Shown here: positions 1 through 8,650 of the stretch, one piece after another | Position numbering within the stretch: the stretch's first letter is position 1 | Layout of the letters: every line of letters begins with the position of its first letter | Assembly (NCBI RefSeq): GCF_018130145.1 | Contig: NZ_JAFCMB010000030.1 | Coordinates: 1-61,826 of the forward strand | Direction: 5' to 3' | From: Bradyrhizobium sp. AUGA SZCCT0176 | Lineage (GTDB): Bacteria > Pseudomonadota > Alphaproteobacteria > Rhizobiales > Xanthobacteraceae | DNA: 61,826 nt | The notes under the pieces: model-generated | Database searches by the model: none | Told to the model about the DNA's origin: nothing | What the model saw: the letters and a program-made list of their open reading frames with translations, nothing else | Translations under genes and position numbers: made by a program

Positions 1-379
1 TTATCCACGCCGTCGTCGAGGCGTAAACCAGCGTCCACCGCAACCCGTCCAACGTCCGTGACGACGGCCGACGCCCTTCTGAGTAGGACGGGATGGCGAT
101 AGATGCGCACTGATTTGGGCCGGTCGACAACAGAAATATTTTGATTTACAGAAATTTTCTTCTTGACACGATTTCTGAAACTCAGAATTGATTTGCCCGT
201 CGGGTTGATTTGTCGCACCTTACCTGCCGTAGCGATATGGCACAGCGCGATGAGCGACATTCGAGTGCGAGTTCTCCGACGTCACGCGCTCATATACCGG
301 CACTGGTGCCGTGCGCTGCGCGTGGTCATGAACTTTCAATGTTCAGCGTAGGCCGGATCATCCGGCATGCGACATCTGA
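1..379. repeat. Partial dispersed repeat and gene-free leader
   Basis: No convincing gene is present. Bases 1 to about 205 resemble about 41590-41785: both share the block around GACGACGGCCGACGCCC, the string GGGACGGGATGGC, an AT-rich stretch with AAATATTTT and GAAATTTT, and then GATTTGCCCG. The copy is cut by the window edge. I see nothing definable in 205-379. Confidence 0.7.
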
Positions 380-583
380 TCACAATTTGTGAAGCTCGGT
401 CTCGCCCGAAAGGCGATCGCCCGCAATTCCCGTGGCGAGCGGGCCGTCGGCCCATTTGGCCGCCTCCATCCTCAGCGAATCGAGTTTATCGCAGAACACG
501 CATTTCAGTTCGGCCCTGCCGCTCAAGCCGGAGGTGCGGACCATTCTTTTTCCGCAGCGCAAACACCGCGTCACCCGATCCAT
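380..583 (-). CDS. Small zinc-ribbon protein (CxxC...CxxC)
   Basis: A 67-residue protein. The N-terminal third has two cysteine pairs, CLRCGKR near residue 7 and CVFC near residue 28, spaced as in small zinc ribbons; the rest is polar. I chose the ATG at 583 because AGGAG lies about 8 bases upstream; a longer frame from 634 has no such signal. The family function is unknown to me. Binding of a structural zinc and a role in nucleic-acid or protein contact are inferences from the cysteine pattern. It is divergent from the small gene at 672, with 88 bp between starts. Confidence 0.6.
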   Translation of the reverse strand: MDRVTRCLRCGKRMVRTSGLSGRAELKCVFCDKLDSLRMEAAKWADGPLATGIAGDRLSGETELHKL

Positions 584-671
584 CTTCTGACTCCTGTTGC
601 ACCCGGTAATTCCGCTGGGGAACTTTCGTTCCAATCGGAGGTTCCCTTCTGAGGGGCGTCAGGAGAGTGCC

Positions 672-863
672 ATGCAAACGGCGATTGACCGTGTGATGAA
701 GACCTACGGGATGATGGTCAATCTCACTTCGGAGCAGGAACGGCAGGCCAGGGACGAAGTCGCCAGATTTTTCGAAAGCAAGCGCTTCGATGAACGCACG
801 CTGGCCGTTGAGGGCCTCAAATATCTGAGAGCCCGTTCCTCAAGGCGACGCGAACGGATCTAG
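672..863 (+). CDS. Small conserved hypothetical protein
   Basis: A 63-residue basic helical protein with no signal peptide or membrane segment and no domain I can name. AGGAGA lies 6 bases upstream of the ATG at 672, which supports this start over the in-frame ATG at 597. It is rich in Glu/Arg, with an amphipathic stretch (TSEQERQARDEVARFFESK). Its stop codon overlaps the stop of the convergent receiver gene on the other strand, so there is no room for a terminator between them. Confidence 0.6.
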   Translation: MQTAIDRVMKTYGMMVNLTSEQERQARDEVARFFESKRFDERTLAVEGLKYLRARSSRRRERI

Positions 864-1204
864 TTCAGGACGGCGTCGAGTAACTCGTCTGGCAGATAGG
901 GTTTCATCAAGAAGCGCGTATCCTGCGGAATGTAAGGTGGGCCGCGTCCGGACACCATCACCACGTTCAAAAGAGGGAACTTACGTTTGGCGTACTGCGC
1001 CAGTTCGACGCCGGACATATCGCCCGCGAGATTTATGTCCGTTACCAGGGCTCGCAGTTCAGTGCCGGTCGCAACCAGCACGAGTTCGGCAGCCTCCGCG
1101 CTCGCGCACTCGACCACTTCGAGGCCTTGCTCTTTCAGCAGGTCAGCCAAAAACGCCCGCTGCAACGGGTCGTCTTCCACAACAAGAGCAATAAAATTCA
1201 TCAT
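860..1204 (-). CDS. Orphan single-domain response regulator (CheY-like receiver)
   Basis: A 114-residue protein that is a receiver domain only. The acidic pocket is E10-D11-D12, the phospho-acceptor is D56 in VTDIN, the switch residue is S85 in MVSGRG, and the conserved lysine is K101 in MKPY, so all catalytic positions are present. With no output domain it should act by protein-protein contact or as a phosphate sink. No histidine kinase lies beside it. Two Met codons occur at the start (1204 and 1201), and the first is used here. Family assignment is firm; partner and pathway are unknown. Confidence 0.85.
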   Translation of the reverse strand: MMNFIALVVEDDPLQRAFLADLLKEQGLEVVECASAEAAELVLVATGTELRALVTDINLAGDMSGVELAQYAKRKFPLLNVVMVSGRGPPYIPQDTRFLMKPYLPDELLDAVLN

Positions 1205-1293
1205 GGCGGCCTCTAGGATTATCCAATCCCGGAAAGCCGTTATTGTTCAACCGGCCCTCGCCTGGCCACCCGACCGGCCGTGATGGTGCTGGC

Positions 1294-1554
1294 TTAAGGG
1301 TTTCCCGATGTATCGCGGTTTTGTTCGACCGCCCTTATCGCCACGTTGGTAAGCCGCATGCGACTGCGCACACCTGCGCGCCAGGCGTCCGCGATGGCGT
1401 TTGCGGCCACGGTCTGCGTCTCCCGGAATTCGACGGCCTGGTCGGTGCGAATGAGATAGTCCATCGCGATATTGAGCGCGTCATCCATCACATTGTCGAA
1501 TTCGCCAAACCGCCAAGGGTACATGGGACGAACCTGAACCGGAGATACCCTCAT
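1294..1554 (-). CDS. Hypothetical protein, coupled to upstream small gene
   Basis: An 86-residue unknown protein. Its ATG overlaps the TGA of the upstream gene (ATGA, 1551-1554), which suggests translational coupling and favours this start; a second possible start is at 1524. The body is helical and mildly acidic, then basic at the C-terminus (AWRAGVRSRMRL). No signal peptide, membrane segment or known motif is visible. Confidence 0.5.
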   Translation of the reverse strand: MRVSPVQVRPMYPWRFGEFDNVMDDALNIAMDYLIRTDQAVEFRETQTVAANAIADAWRAGVRSRMRLTNVAIRAVEQNRDTSGNP

Positions 1555-1739
1555 TCTTGAAGGTCACCACGCGTCTTGCCGGACGCCGGGCTGTCGATTC
1601 TCTCCAGCCTTTCGGCGTCGGCGTCGTACTGTTTGGACAAGTCTTTCAGTTTCACGGAGGCCTCAAGGTCGCTGATCGTGAGCGCGAGGCGGCCTGCTCG
1701 TCGGGCCTGTTCTCTGAGATCTTCGCTTTGCTTGCTCAT
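1551..1739 (-). CDS. Small hypothetical protein, predicted helical
   Basis: A 62-residue, strongly charged protein with a heptad-like pattern (LEASVKLKDLSKQYDADAERLERI) typical of short coiled coils. GGGGTAAG lies 6-13 bases upstream of the ATG. It is followed by a second small gene with a 4-base overlap, so the two probably form a two-gene unit. Function unknown. Confidence 0.5.
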   Translation of the reverse strand: MSKQSEDLREQARRAGRLALTISDLEASVKLKDLSKQYDADAERLERIDSPASGKTRGDLQE

Positions 1740-2034
1740 CTGAGCTTACCCCGAGAGTCCGGTAACCGACACACGTGTCATTCGTTCCGGGGCGGTCGCA
1801 TCTTCTGTTTTTGGGGGAGCGAAAACCGGTACCCAAGGAAACGGCCCCAGTGGGAGGCGGCTAATGGCTGGGGCCGTCATTCCGCATCGGACGCAAATCA
1901 GCGGTAATCGCCCGATGGATTGAATCAAGTTGCATCGGAAATGTTGGTTCCACATCACGACGGCCTGTTTTGGTTCCGGGAACACTGCCCGTCCCCCTCC
2001 TGTTGATTCGCGGGGCAGCAAGATTGATGCTGCC

Positions 2035-2199
2035 ATGTGGACCTCGCTACTGGCGCTCTCCGCCGCCGCCATTGTCCTCGCGGCAATCGTGGTCGTTGGC
2101 CTGTTCCGGCTTGTGGCCTTGAAGCGGCCCGTCGACCTGAAGGCCCCGTCCCAAGCAGACGAATGGGCCTTCTCGCACGAACTGCAGACACCTAAATAG
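2035..2199 (+). CDS. Small single-pass membrane protein
   Basis: A 54-residue frame with one clear membrane segment at residues 3-26 (many Leu, Ala, Ile and Val), followed by KRP and a polar tail. The ATG at 2035 has only a weak ribosome site, and the frame lies alone between divergent genes. It could be a real small membrane protein or a chance frame; the good hydrophobic segment with a positive flank is the main support. Confidence 0.4.
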   Translation: MWTSLLALSAAAIVLAAIVVVGLFRLVALKRPVDLKAPSQADEWAFSHELQTPK

Positions 2200-2375
2200 G
2201 TCAGCCGCCCTGCTGGATTCCATCGACCTTCGGGTTCCATTTACCGCACGGTTTCCCGCGCGCTGTTGCGCCGATGCGACAATTGATTAATCGATCTCAT
2301 GCTACCTCTCGGACGGCTCGGGCCGCACGTGACGTGCGATTTCTTGGTTTGTGACTCGCAGGGGAGCACCATGGA

Positions 2376-4652
2376 ATGAACCGTTGCTTGCGTTCACTGT
2401 CCTGTCTTCTCGCCGCAACCGCGCTCGCGCTGTTCGCACCCGAGGCGACGGCGCGGACCAATCCCAAACAGCAACCCGCCAAGAAAACGCACGATGCGAA
2501 GAAGCCGCACGATGCGAAGAAAACGCTCGATGCGAAAAAGGATGCTGGTTCGCAACGCAACGCCGCGGTCGAAAAGCGCCGCCACGCGAAACTTGCGAAG
2601 AACGCGAAACATACCGATGCGCAGAAGAAGTCAAAGCGAGTAAAGGACGCCCCTGCTCCCAAGGAAACTGTCAAGGAAACTGTCAAAGAGGCCGCTCCAG
2701 CGCTGACCGGCGATCTTGCACTGGTGAAGGAAGCGATCAATCTCGCGCGCAAGGCGAAGACCGACGAGGCGACCGCGACGCGCAACAGGATCGCCGATCC
2801 GGCCGCCCAAAAGCTCGTCGAATGGTTCATCCTGCGCCACTCCGAGACCACGGCGAATTTCAGCCGCTATGTCGCCTTCATCGCCGCCAATCCGGAATGG
2901 CCGAGCGCGGCGCAGCTGCGCCGGCGGGCGGAAGCGCGGCTGTGGCAGGAGCGCGCCGATGGGGCCAAGCTGCGCGGCTTCACCGGAGAGGCGCCTATCA
3001 GCGCCAGGGGCAAACTGGCGCTCGCGCGCGTCAAGCTCAGTGAAGGCGATCGCGACGGCGCGGGCCGGCTGGCGCGCGACGCGTGGCGATCGGACGAATT
3101 GTCGGAACGCGTCGAACCCGACGTGCTGGAGCTGTTCGGCGACCTCCTCACCCGCGACGACCACCGCGCGCGCATGAACAAACGCATCGGCGCCAAGGAT
3201 CTCGCAGGCGCGAAGCGCGCCGCAAAACTCCTTGGCGACGACGACCTGGCGATCGTAAAGGCCTGTGGCGCGGTCAGGGGCAAATCGAACAAGGCCAAGG
3301 ATGCGCTCGACGACGTCCCGGCCGAGGCGCGCGCCGATCTTGGCTACACGCTGTGCCGGATCCAGTGGATGCTCACCGAGAAGCGCATTGATGACGCGGC
3401 CCGCCTGATGCTGGCGGCGCGGCCCGAGACGATGGCGCTGCAGGACACCGATCAATGGTGGCGCGAGCGGCGTTCGCTCGCCCGCAAGCTGCTCGACGAA
3501 GGCAAATTCCTGACCGCCTACCAGGTCATCCAGCCCGCGGCCGCGCCTGCCAACGAGTACTACCGGTCCGATTACCACTTCATGTGCGGCTGGATCGCCC
3601 TGCGCTATCTCGATGAACCCATCAGCGCGCGCGAGCATTTCGTCCGCATCGACGAGGGCCAGGCCAATCCTACCGTGCTGTCGCGGGCGAATTACTGGCG
3701 CGCGCGCGCCGCCGAAACCCTTGGCAACAACGACATGATGCGCGCAAGCTATGAAGCAGCCGCGCGCTACCCGACGGCCTATTACGGCCAGCTCGCGCAC
3801 GCAAAACTTGGCCGCGACAAGATCGAATTGCGCCCGCCCTCACCGGCTCTCGCGGCGGCCGACGCTTCGAACATCGACGAACGCGTTCGCGCCGCCGACA
3901 TGCTGTACGAAATCGGCGAGCGCGACGTCGTGCTCTATTTCGTTACCGATCTCGGCGAACAGAGCTCCGACGTCACCCTGCTCGAAGCGCTCGGCGAACT
4001 CACCGGCCGCCGCAACGATGCCCGCGCGATGCTGCAGATCGGAAAACCCTCGCTCGGCCGCGGGCTGGCGCTCGACCATTACGCGTTCCCGACCATCGGA
4101 ATTCCGCCGCACAAGCAGATCGCGCCCGAGATCGAGCACAGCATGATCTATTCGGTGGCGCGCACCGAGAGCGCGTTCGACCAGCGCGACAAGTCTCACG
4201 CCAATGCGGTCGGGTTGATGCAGATCACCCCGGAGGCCGGACGCGATACCGCCAAGCGCTTTGGCGTCAAGTATGATTGGGACCGGATGGTTTCCGATCC
4301 CGTCTACAACACGCAAATGGGCGCCGGCGAACTCAGCGCGCTGCTCAGCGAGTACAAGGGTTCCCACATCATGACCTTCGCCGGCTACAACGCCGGCCGC
4401 GGCCGGGTGCGGGACTGGCTCAAGGCGTATGGCGATCCGCGCGACCCCAAGGTCGATCCGGTCGACTGGGTCGAGCGCATTCCGTTCTCCGAGACGCGAA
4501 ACTATGTCCAGCGCGTGATCGAGAATCTGGCGGTCTACCGCGTCCGCTTCGACAGCGGCACGGCGATGGCGGCGAAGACCGGCGAGCGCGTCGTGACGCA
4601 GGAGACCAATGCGGCACCGCTTCCGGCGGCAGCGGCAAGCGCGGCGCAATAA
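2376..4652 (+). CDS. Soluble lytic murein transglycosylase (Slt family, GH23)
   Basis: A 758-residue periplasmic enzyme that cleaves the MurNAc-GlcNAc bond of peptidoglycan to form 1,6-anhydroMurNAc. Residues 1-26 are a signal peptide. Residues 28-110 are a Lys/His/Asp-rich linker with three near-identical DAKK units. A long alpha-helical superhelix follows (about 115-570), then the catalytic SLT domain, with ARTES (catalytic E598), VGLMQITPEAG and FAGYNAGRGRV. The length is close to or slightly above the usual Slt70 size because of the linker. It stands alone on this strand, and its 3' end meets the convergent TctC-type gene across a palindromic repeat. Confidence 0.93.
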   Translation: MNRCLRSLSCLLAATALALFAPEATARTNPKQQPAKKTHDAKKPHDAKKTLDAKKDAGSQRNAAVEKRRHAKLAKNAKHTDAQKKSKRVKDAPAPKETVKETVKEAAPALTGDLALVKEAINLARKAKTDEATATRNRIADPAAQKLVEWFILRHSETTANFSRYVAFIAANPEWPSAAQLRRRAEARLWQERADGAKLRGFTGEAPISARGKLALARVKLSEGDRDGAGRLARDAWRSDELSERVEPDVLELFGDLLTRDDHRARMNKRIGAKDLAGAKRAAKLLGDDDLAIVKACGAVRGKSNKAKDALDDVPAEARADLGYTLCRIQWMLTEKRIDDAARLMLAARPETMALQDTDQWWRERRSLARKLLDEGKFLTAYQVIQPAAAPANEYYRSDYHFMCGWIALRYLDEPISAREHFVRIDEGQANPTVLSRANYWRARAAETLGNNDMMRASYEAAARYPTAYYGQLAHAKLGRDKIELRPPSPALAAADASNIDERVRAADMLYEIGERDVVLYFVTDLGEQSSDVTLLEALGELTGRRNDARAMLQIGKPSLGRGLALDHYAFPTIGIPPHKQIAPEIEHSMIYSVARTESAFDQRDKSHANAVGLMQITPEAGRDTAKRFGVKYDWDRMVSDPVYNTQMGAGELSALLSEYKGSHIMTFAGYNAGRGRVRDWLKAYGDPRDPKVDPVDWVERIPFSETRNYVQRVIENLAVYRVRFDSGTAMAAKTGERVVTQETNAAPLPAAAASAAQ
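2489..2546 (+). repeat. Short in-gene tandem repeat (KK-HDAKK linker)
   Basis: Three imperfect 18-base units, each around GATGCGAAGAA or GATGCGAAAAA, encode the lysine-rich linker of the transglycosylase. They are likely to vary in copy number by slippage. The charge pattern suggests electrostatic contact with the cell wall or with anionic polymers. Confidence 0.6.
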
Positions 4653-4660
4653 ATCTCACC

Positions 4661-4806
4661 GTCGTCCCGGACAAGCGAAGCGCGATCCGGGACCCATACG
4701 CCGTGGCCGATGTTGTTAGAAAAGGAAGATAGAAAAGGAAGATACGACCAGCACGCAAAACAATTGCTGCCGCGGCGTATGGGTCCCGGCTCAAGGCCGG
4801 GACGAC
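4661..4806. repeat. Palindromic dispersed repeat, family A (GTCGTCCCGG...CCGGGACGAC)
   Basis: The ends are perfect inverted copies (GTCGTCCCGG and CCGGGACGAC), with inner complementary arms GGGACCCATAC and GTATGGGTCCC. The same architecture recurs at 41112-41249. It lies between two convergent genes, where the RNA of either strand would fold into a long hairpin and could stop transcription or protect 3' ends. Two copies of GAAAAGGAAGATA lie in its centre. Confidence 0.75.
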
Positions 4807-4814
4807 AGTGAGCC

Positions 4815-5783
4815 TCAATCCACCTTCACATTCGCGGCCTTGATCATCGGCCACCATTTTTCGATTTCCGCCTGCTGCCAGGCGCCGAGCGCTTCGGGCG
4901 TCAGCTTGTCCTTCGGCGTCATTTGCAGGCCGAGGTTTTCGAGCTGCTTGCGCACCGCCGGATCGTTCAATGCCTCGACGGCGGCGGCATTCAGCCTGGT
5001 GACGATTTCCTTCGGCGTACCCTTCGGTACCCACAAGCCCGACCACAGCGTCATGTGAAATCCGCCCAGGCCCGCCTCTTCGGCGGTCGGGATGTCGGAG
5101 GCGGATTCCGAGCGCTTGGTATCGGTGACGGCGTAGCCGCGAATGTTTCCGGCGCGCACCTGGTTGATCGAATTGGAGAGCTGATCGACGATCATATCGA
5201 TCTGACCGGCGACGAGATCGTTCATGGCAGGCCCGGTGCCGCGATACGGCACATATTGCAGCTTGATGCCGGTGACGTTCTCGAAATAGAGCCCGGCGAT
5301 GTGACTGCCCGATCCGGCGCCGGCGGTGCCGGTCGCCGCCGGCTCAGGCCTCGCCTTGAGCCACGCCAGCAATTCGCTCAGCGATTTCGCGGGCACCGCA
5401 TTCTTGCTGACGACGATCATGGTGTTGCTCGGCAGCAGCACGACCGGTTCAAGATCGGTGACGAGGTCGTAGCCTAGCTTGTAGATTGCGCCGTTGGCGA
5501 CGTGGGTGCCGAGATGGCCGAAGCTGATGGTGTAGCCGTCAGGGGCTGACCGTACCGCGCGGCCGACGCCGATCGAGCCGCCGGCGCCGGTGACGTTCTC
5601 GATCTGGACGACCTCGCCCAGCGTCGCCTTCATGCGCTCGGCCAGGATTCTCGCCATCACGTCCGACGGGCCGCCGGCGGAGAACGGCACGATGATGGTG
5701 ATGGGACGCGAGGGGAAATTTTGCGCGACCGCGGTGCCGCCGAACGCCAACACCGCAAGCGCCGCCAGAAATAATCTTCGCAT
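4815..5783 (-). CDS. TctC/Bug-type periplasmic solute-binding protein
   Basis: A 322-residue tripartite-tricarboxylate-transporter receptor. It has a 20-residue signal peptide ending AVAQ, then the family signatures FPSRPITIIVPFSAGGPSDVMAR, GAGGSIG, PDGYTI and YVPYRGTGPAMNDLVAGQID. Such proteins bind carboxylates or other small acids in the periplasm. No TctA or TctB membrane subunit is nearby, so it is an orphan receptor. It follows the threonine-synthase-like gene with a 34-base gap and is probably co-transcribed with it. The ligand cannot be read from sequence. Confidence 0.9.
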   Translation of the reverse strand: MRRLFLAALAVLAFGGTAVAQNFPSRPITIIVPFSAGGPSDVMARILAERMKATLGEVVQIENVTGAGGSIGVGRAVRSAPDGYTISFGHLGTHVANGAIYKLGYDLVTDLEPVVLLPSNTMIVVSKNAVPAKSLSELLAWLKARPEPAATGTAGAGSGSHIAGLYFENVTGIKLQYVPYRGTGPAMNDLVAGQIDMIVDQLSNSINQVRAGNIRGYAVTDTKRSESASDIPTAEEAGLGGFHMTLWSGLWVPKGTPKEIVTRLNAAAVEALNDPAVRKQLENLGLQMTPKDKLTPEALGAWQQAEIEKWWPMIKAANVKVD

Positions 5784-5817
5784 GACAAGGCTCCATCAAA
5801 ATGGCGCCGCGCGACAA

Positions 5818-7059
5818 TCAGAATTGCGCGTAGTCGATCGGCTGATGACGATCGAGCGTGCGCGTGACCGGCGGCAACGGATACTTAAGCCCTGTCGCGC
5901 AATTGAACAGCATCACACGATCATTTTTCGTGACGCGGCCATCGGCAAGGCTTTGCTTGTACGCAGCATAGGTCGCAGCGCCCTCCGGACACAACAAAAA
6001 GCCTTCCTCGCGCGCGACTTCGCCCAGCGCAGCAGAAATCTTCTCGTCATCGACCGCAATGGCGAAACCCTTGCTCTCGCGGACCGCGCGCAGGATCAGA
6101 AAATCTCCGACCGCCTGCGGCACGCGAATACCCGATGCAATCGTGTGGGCGTCCTCCCAGCGCGGCGCGTGCTCGGTGCCGTTCTCGAAGGCGCGGACCA
6201 TCGGCGCGCAGCCCGACGCCTGCACCGCCACCATCCGCGGACGTTTTGAGCCGATGAAGCCGATGGCCTCGAGTTCGGCAAACGCCTTCCACATCCCGAT
6301 CAGGCCGGTGCCGCCGCCGGTCGGATAGAAGATCACGTCGGGCACTTCCCAGCCGAGCTGTTCGGCGAGCTCCAGCCCCATCGTCTTCTTGCCTTCGATC
6401 CGGTACGGCTCCTTCAGGGTCGAAGTGTCGAACCAGCCCGCCTTTGTCTTGCCTTCGCCGACGATCTTGCCGCAGTCGTCAATCAGGCCGTTCACCCGAT
6501 AGACCGTGGCGCCCTGCAGCTCGATCTCGCTGACATTCACCTCCGGCGTATCGGCCGGGCAGAAGATCGTGGTCTTGATGCCGCAGGAGGTGGCGTAGGC
6601 GGCGAGCGCAGCACCCGCATTGCCGTTGGTCGGCATCGCCATGTGCTTGATGCCGAGCGCCTTGCCCATCGACACCGCCATCACAAGGCCACGGGCCTTG
6701 AACGAACCAGTGGGAAGACGGCCCTCGTCCTTGACGATGATCTCGCCGCCGCCGAGCTTTTTGCCGAGCTTCGGCAGCCGGATCAGCGGCGTCGTGACCT
6801 CGCCGAGGCTGACGATATCGCTGACCTTGCGCACCGGCAGCATCTCGCGGTAGCGCCACATGTCCGCCGGCCGCTGCGCCAGCGCGTCCTTGGTCAGCGC
6901 TTTCTTCACGCCGGCGAGGTCGTAGCGCACCAGCAGCGGCTTGTTGGCTTTCGAGAGATTGTGGATCTGGTCGGCGGGATAATGATCGCCTTCCATCGCA
7001 CATTCGAGATGGGTCACGAACGTCGGACGTTCGATGGTCAGGTTGTCGTTATCTTTCAC
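5818..7059 (-). CDS. thrC: Threonine-synthase-like PLP-dependent enzyme
   Basis: A 413-residue fold-type II PLP enzyme. The PLP lysine is K121 in TGSFKARG, the phosphate-binding loop is GGGTG, and the asparagine of TNGNAGAALAAYA is present. The arrangement resembles the threonine synthases that turn O-phosphohomoserine into threonine (the short, plant/archaeal-like type), but related threonine dehydratases and diaminopropionate enzymes share it. CDGRLP-type substrate residues and the adjacent TctC gene make a catabolic paralogue possible. The gene symbol is therefore tentative. No thrA or thrB is adjacent. Confidence 0.75.
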   Translation of the reverse strand: MKDNDNLTIERPTFVTHLECAMEGDHYPADQIHNLSKANKPLLVRYDLAGVKKALTKDALAQRPADMWRYREMLPVRKVSDIVSLGEVTTPLIRLPKLGKKLGGGEIIVKDEGRLPTGSFKARGLVMAVSMGKALGIKHMAMPTNGNAGAALAAYATSCGIKTTIFCPADTPEVNVSEIELQGATVYRVNGLIDDCGKIVGEGKTKAGWFDTSTLKEPYRIEGKKTMGLELAEQLGWEVPDVIFYPTGGGTGLIGMWKAFAELEAIGFIGSKRPRMVAVQASGCAPMVRAFENGTEHAPRWEDAHTIASGIRVPQAVGDFLILRAVRESKGFAIAVDDEKISAALGEVAREEGFLLCPEGAATYAAYKQSLADGRVTKNDRVMLFNCATGLKYPLPPVTRTLDRHQPIDYAQF

Positions 7060-7106
7060 GGATTGATCTCTCGTTTGTTGTTGGACGCGACCGGAAAGAT
7101 CGTGCC

Positions 7107-8528
7107 TTACATGTTCAGCACGCGGCCATAGGCGTCCAGCACCGCTTCCTTCATCATTTCAGACAGCGTCGGATGCGGGAAGATCGTGTGCATCAGCTCT
7201 TCTTCCGTCGTCTCCAGGTTCATCGCCACGACGTAGCCCTGGATCAGTTCGGTGACCTCGGCGCCGATCATGTGGGCGCCGAGCAATTGTCCGGTCTTCT
7301 TGTCGAAGATCACCTTGACCAGGCCCTGGTCCTCGCCGAGCGCGATCGCCTTGCCGTTGCCGACGAACGGAAAACGCCCGACGCGGATCTCGCGGCCGCT
7401 CTCTTTCGCCTTCGCTTCGGTGAGGCCGACGGAGGCGACCTGCGGGTGGCAATAGGTGCAGCCGGGAATGAGGTTCTTGTCCATCGCGTGCGGATGCAGG
7501 CCCTTGATCGCCTCGATGCAGACCACGCCCTCATGCTCGGCCTTGTGCGCCAGCATCGGGGGCCCGGCGACGTCGCCGATGGCGTAGATGCCGGGCACGT
7601 TGGTCTTGCCATAGCCGTCGATCACCACGCAGCCGCGATCGGTTTTGACGCCGAGTTTTTCCAGACCGAGGTTTTCGATATTGCCGACGACGCCGACGGC
7701 TGAGATCACCCGGTCGACCTCGACCGTTTGCGTCTTGCCCTTGCCGTCGTCGATGGTGGCGATGACGCTGTCGCTCTTCTTCTCGAGTTTTGTGACTTTG
7801 GTATTGGTGAGGAGCTTGATGCCCTGCTTCTCGAACGCCTTGTGGGCGAATTTCGATATTTCGGCGTCTTCCACCGGCAGGATCTGCGGCAGCACTTCGA
7901 CGACCGTTACTTCGGAGCCCATGGTGCGGAAGAACGAAGCGAATTCCATTCCGATCGCGCCGGAGCCGACCACCAGCAGCGACTTCGGCATCTTGTCCGG
8001 TACCATCGCCTCGAAATAGGTCCACACCAGTTTCTTGTCGGGCTCCAGCCCCGGCAGCACGCGCGGCCGCGCGCCGGTCGCAAGGATGATGTGCTTGGCC
8101 TGATAGGCGCCCTCGCCCAAGGTACCCTTCGGCGCCTCGACCGCGGATTTCTTCACCGTGACCTTGCCCGGCGCGTCGATCGAGGCGTCGCCCCAGATGA
8201 TCGAAACCTTGTTCTTCTTCATCAGGAAACCGACGCCGTCATTGAGGCGCTTTGAAACGCCGCGCGAGCGCTGCACCACAGCCTTGGGGTCGTAGGACAC
8301 TTTTTCCGCCGACAGGCCGTAATCCTTGGCGTGCTGCATGTAGTGGTAGATTTCCGCCGAGCGTAACAGCGCCTTGGTCGGGATGCAGCCCCAGTTCAGG
8401 CAGATGCCGCCGAGATAGGATTTTTCCACGATCGCGGTCTTGAAGCCGAGCTGCGCCGCGCGGATCGCCGTGACGTAACCGCCGGGGCCGGAGCCGATGA
8501 TGATGACGTCAAAGGAAGTGTCGGCCAT
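7107..8528 (-). CDS. lpdA: Dihydrolipoyl dehydrogenase (E3 of pyruvate dehydrogenase)
   Basis: A 473-residue flavoprotein that reoxidises dihydrolipoamide with NAD. It has the FAD-binding GSGPGG, the redox disulfide C43-LNWG-C48, the second dinucleotide fold (VVGSGAIGMEFA), the AIGDVAGPPMLAHKA FAD motif and the C-terminal HPTLSE with the catalytic His/Glu pair. I chose the ATG at 8528; a frame extension to 8549 would need TTG. It is the last gene of the pdhA-pdhB-DUF5076-pdhC-lpdA series, separated from pdhC by a palindromic repeat, so transcript levels may differ. Confidence 0.95.
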   Translation of the reverse strand: MADTSFDVIIIGSGPGGYVTAIRAAQLGFKTAIVEKSYLGGICLNWGCIPTKALLRSAEIYHYMQHAKDYGLSAEKVSYDPKAVVQRSRGVSKRLNDGVGFLMKKNKVSIIWGDASIDAPGKVTVKKSAVEAPKGTLGEGAYQAKHIILATGARPRVLPGLEPDKKLVWTYFEAMVPDKMPKSLLVVGSGAIGMEFASFFRTMGSEVTVVEVLPQILPVEDAEISKFAHKAFEKQGIKLLTNTKVTKLEKKSDSVIATIDDGKGKTQTVEVDRVISAVGVVGNIENLGLEKLGVKTDRGCVVIDGYGKTNVPGIYAIGDVAGPPMLAHKAEHEGVVCIEAIKGLHPHAMDKNLIPGCTYCHPQVASVGLTEAKAKESGREIRVGRFPFVGNGKAIALGEDQGLVKVIFDKKTGQLLGAHMIGAEVTELIQGYVVAMNLETTEEELMHTIFPHPTLSEMMKEAVLDAYGRVLNM

Positions 8529-8565
8529 GCGCTCATTCTCATCATTCAACCGGACTATTGGCTTC

Positions 8566-8647
8566 CGTCATTGCGAGGAGCACTTGCGACGAAGCAATCC
8601 ATGTTTCCGGTGGTGAAATGGATTGCTTCGCTGCGCTCGCAATGACG
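8566..8647. repeat. Palindromic dispersed repeat, family B (CGTCATTGCGAG...CTCGCAATGACG)
   Basis: The outer arms CGTCATTGCGAG and CTCGCAATGACG are perfect inverted copies, with inner arms GAAGCAATCCAT and ATGGATTGCTTC. A second member is at 13442-13551. It sits in the pdhC-lpdA gap, where the transcript would fold into a long hairpin that could end or stabilise RNA inside the operon. Confidence 0.85.
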
Positions 8648-8650
8648 GGT

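Noticed and set aside
1746..2240. 164-codon minus-strand frame
   Set aside because: No ribosome site, no motif, unusual composition (Ser/Arg/Pro-rich); the plus-strand membrane frame at 2035 is a better, though weak, candidate.
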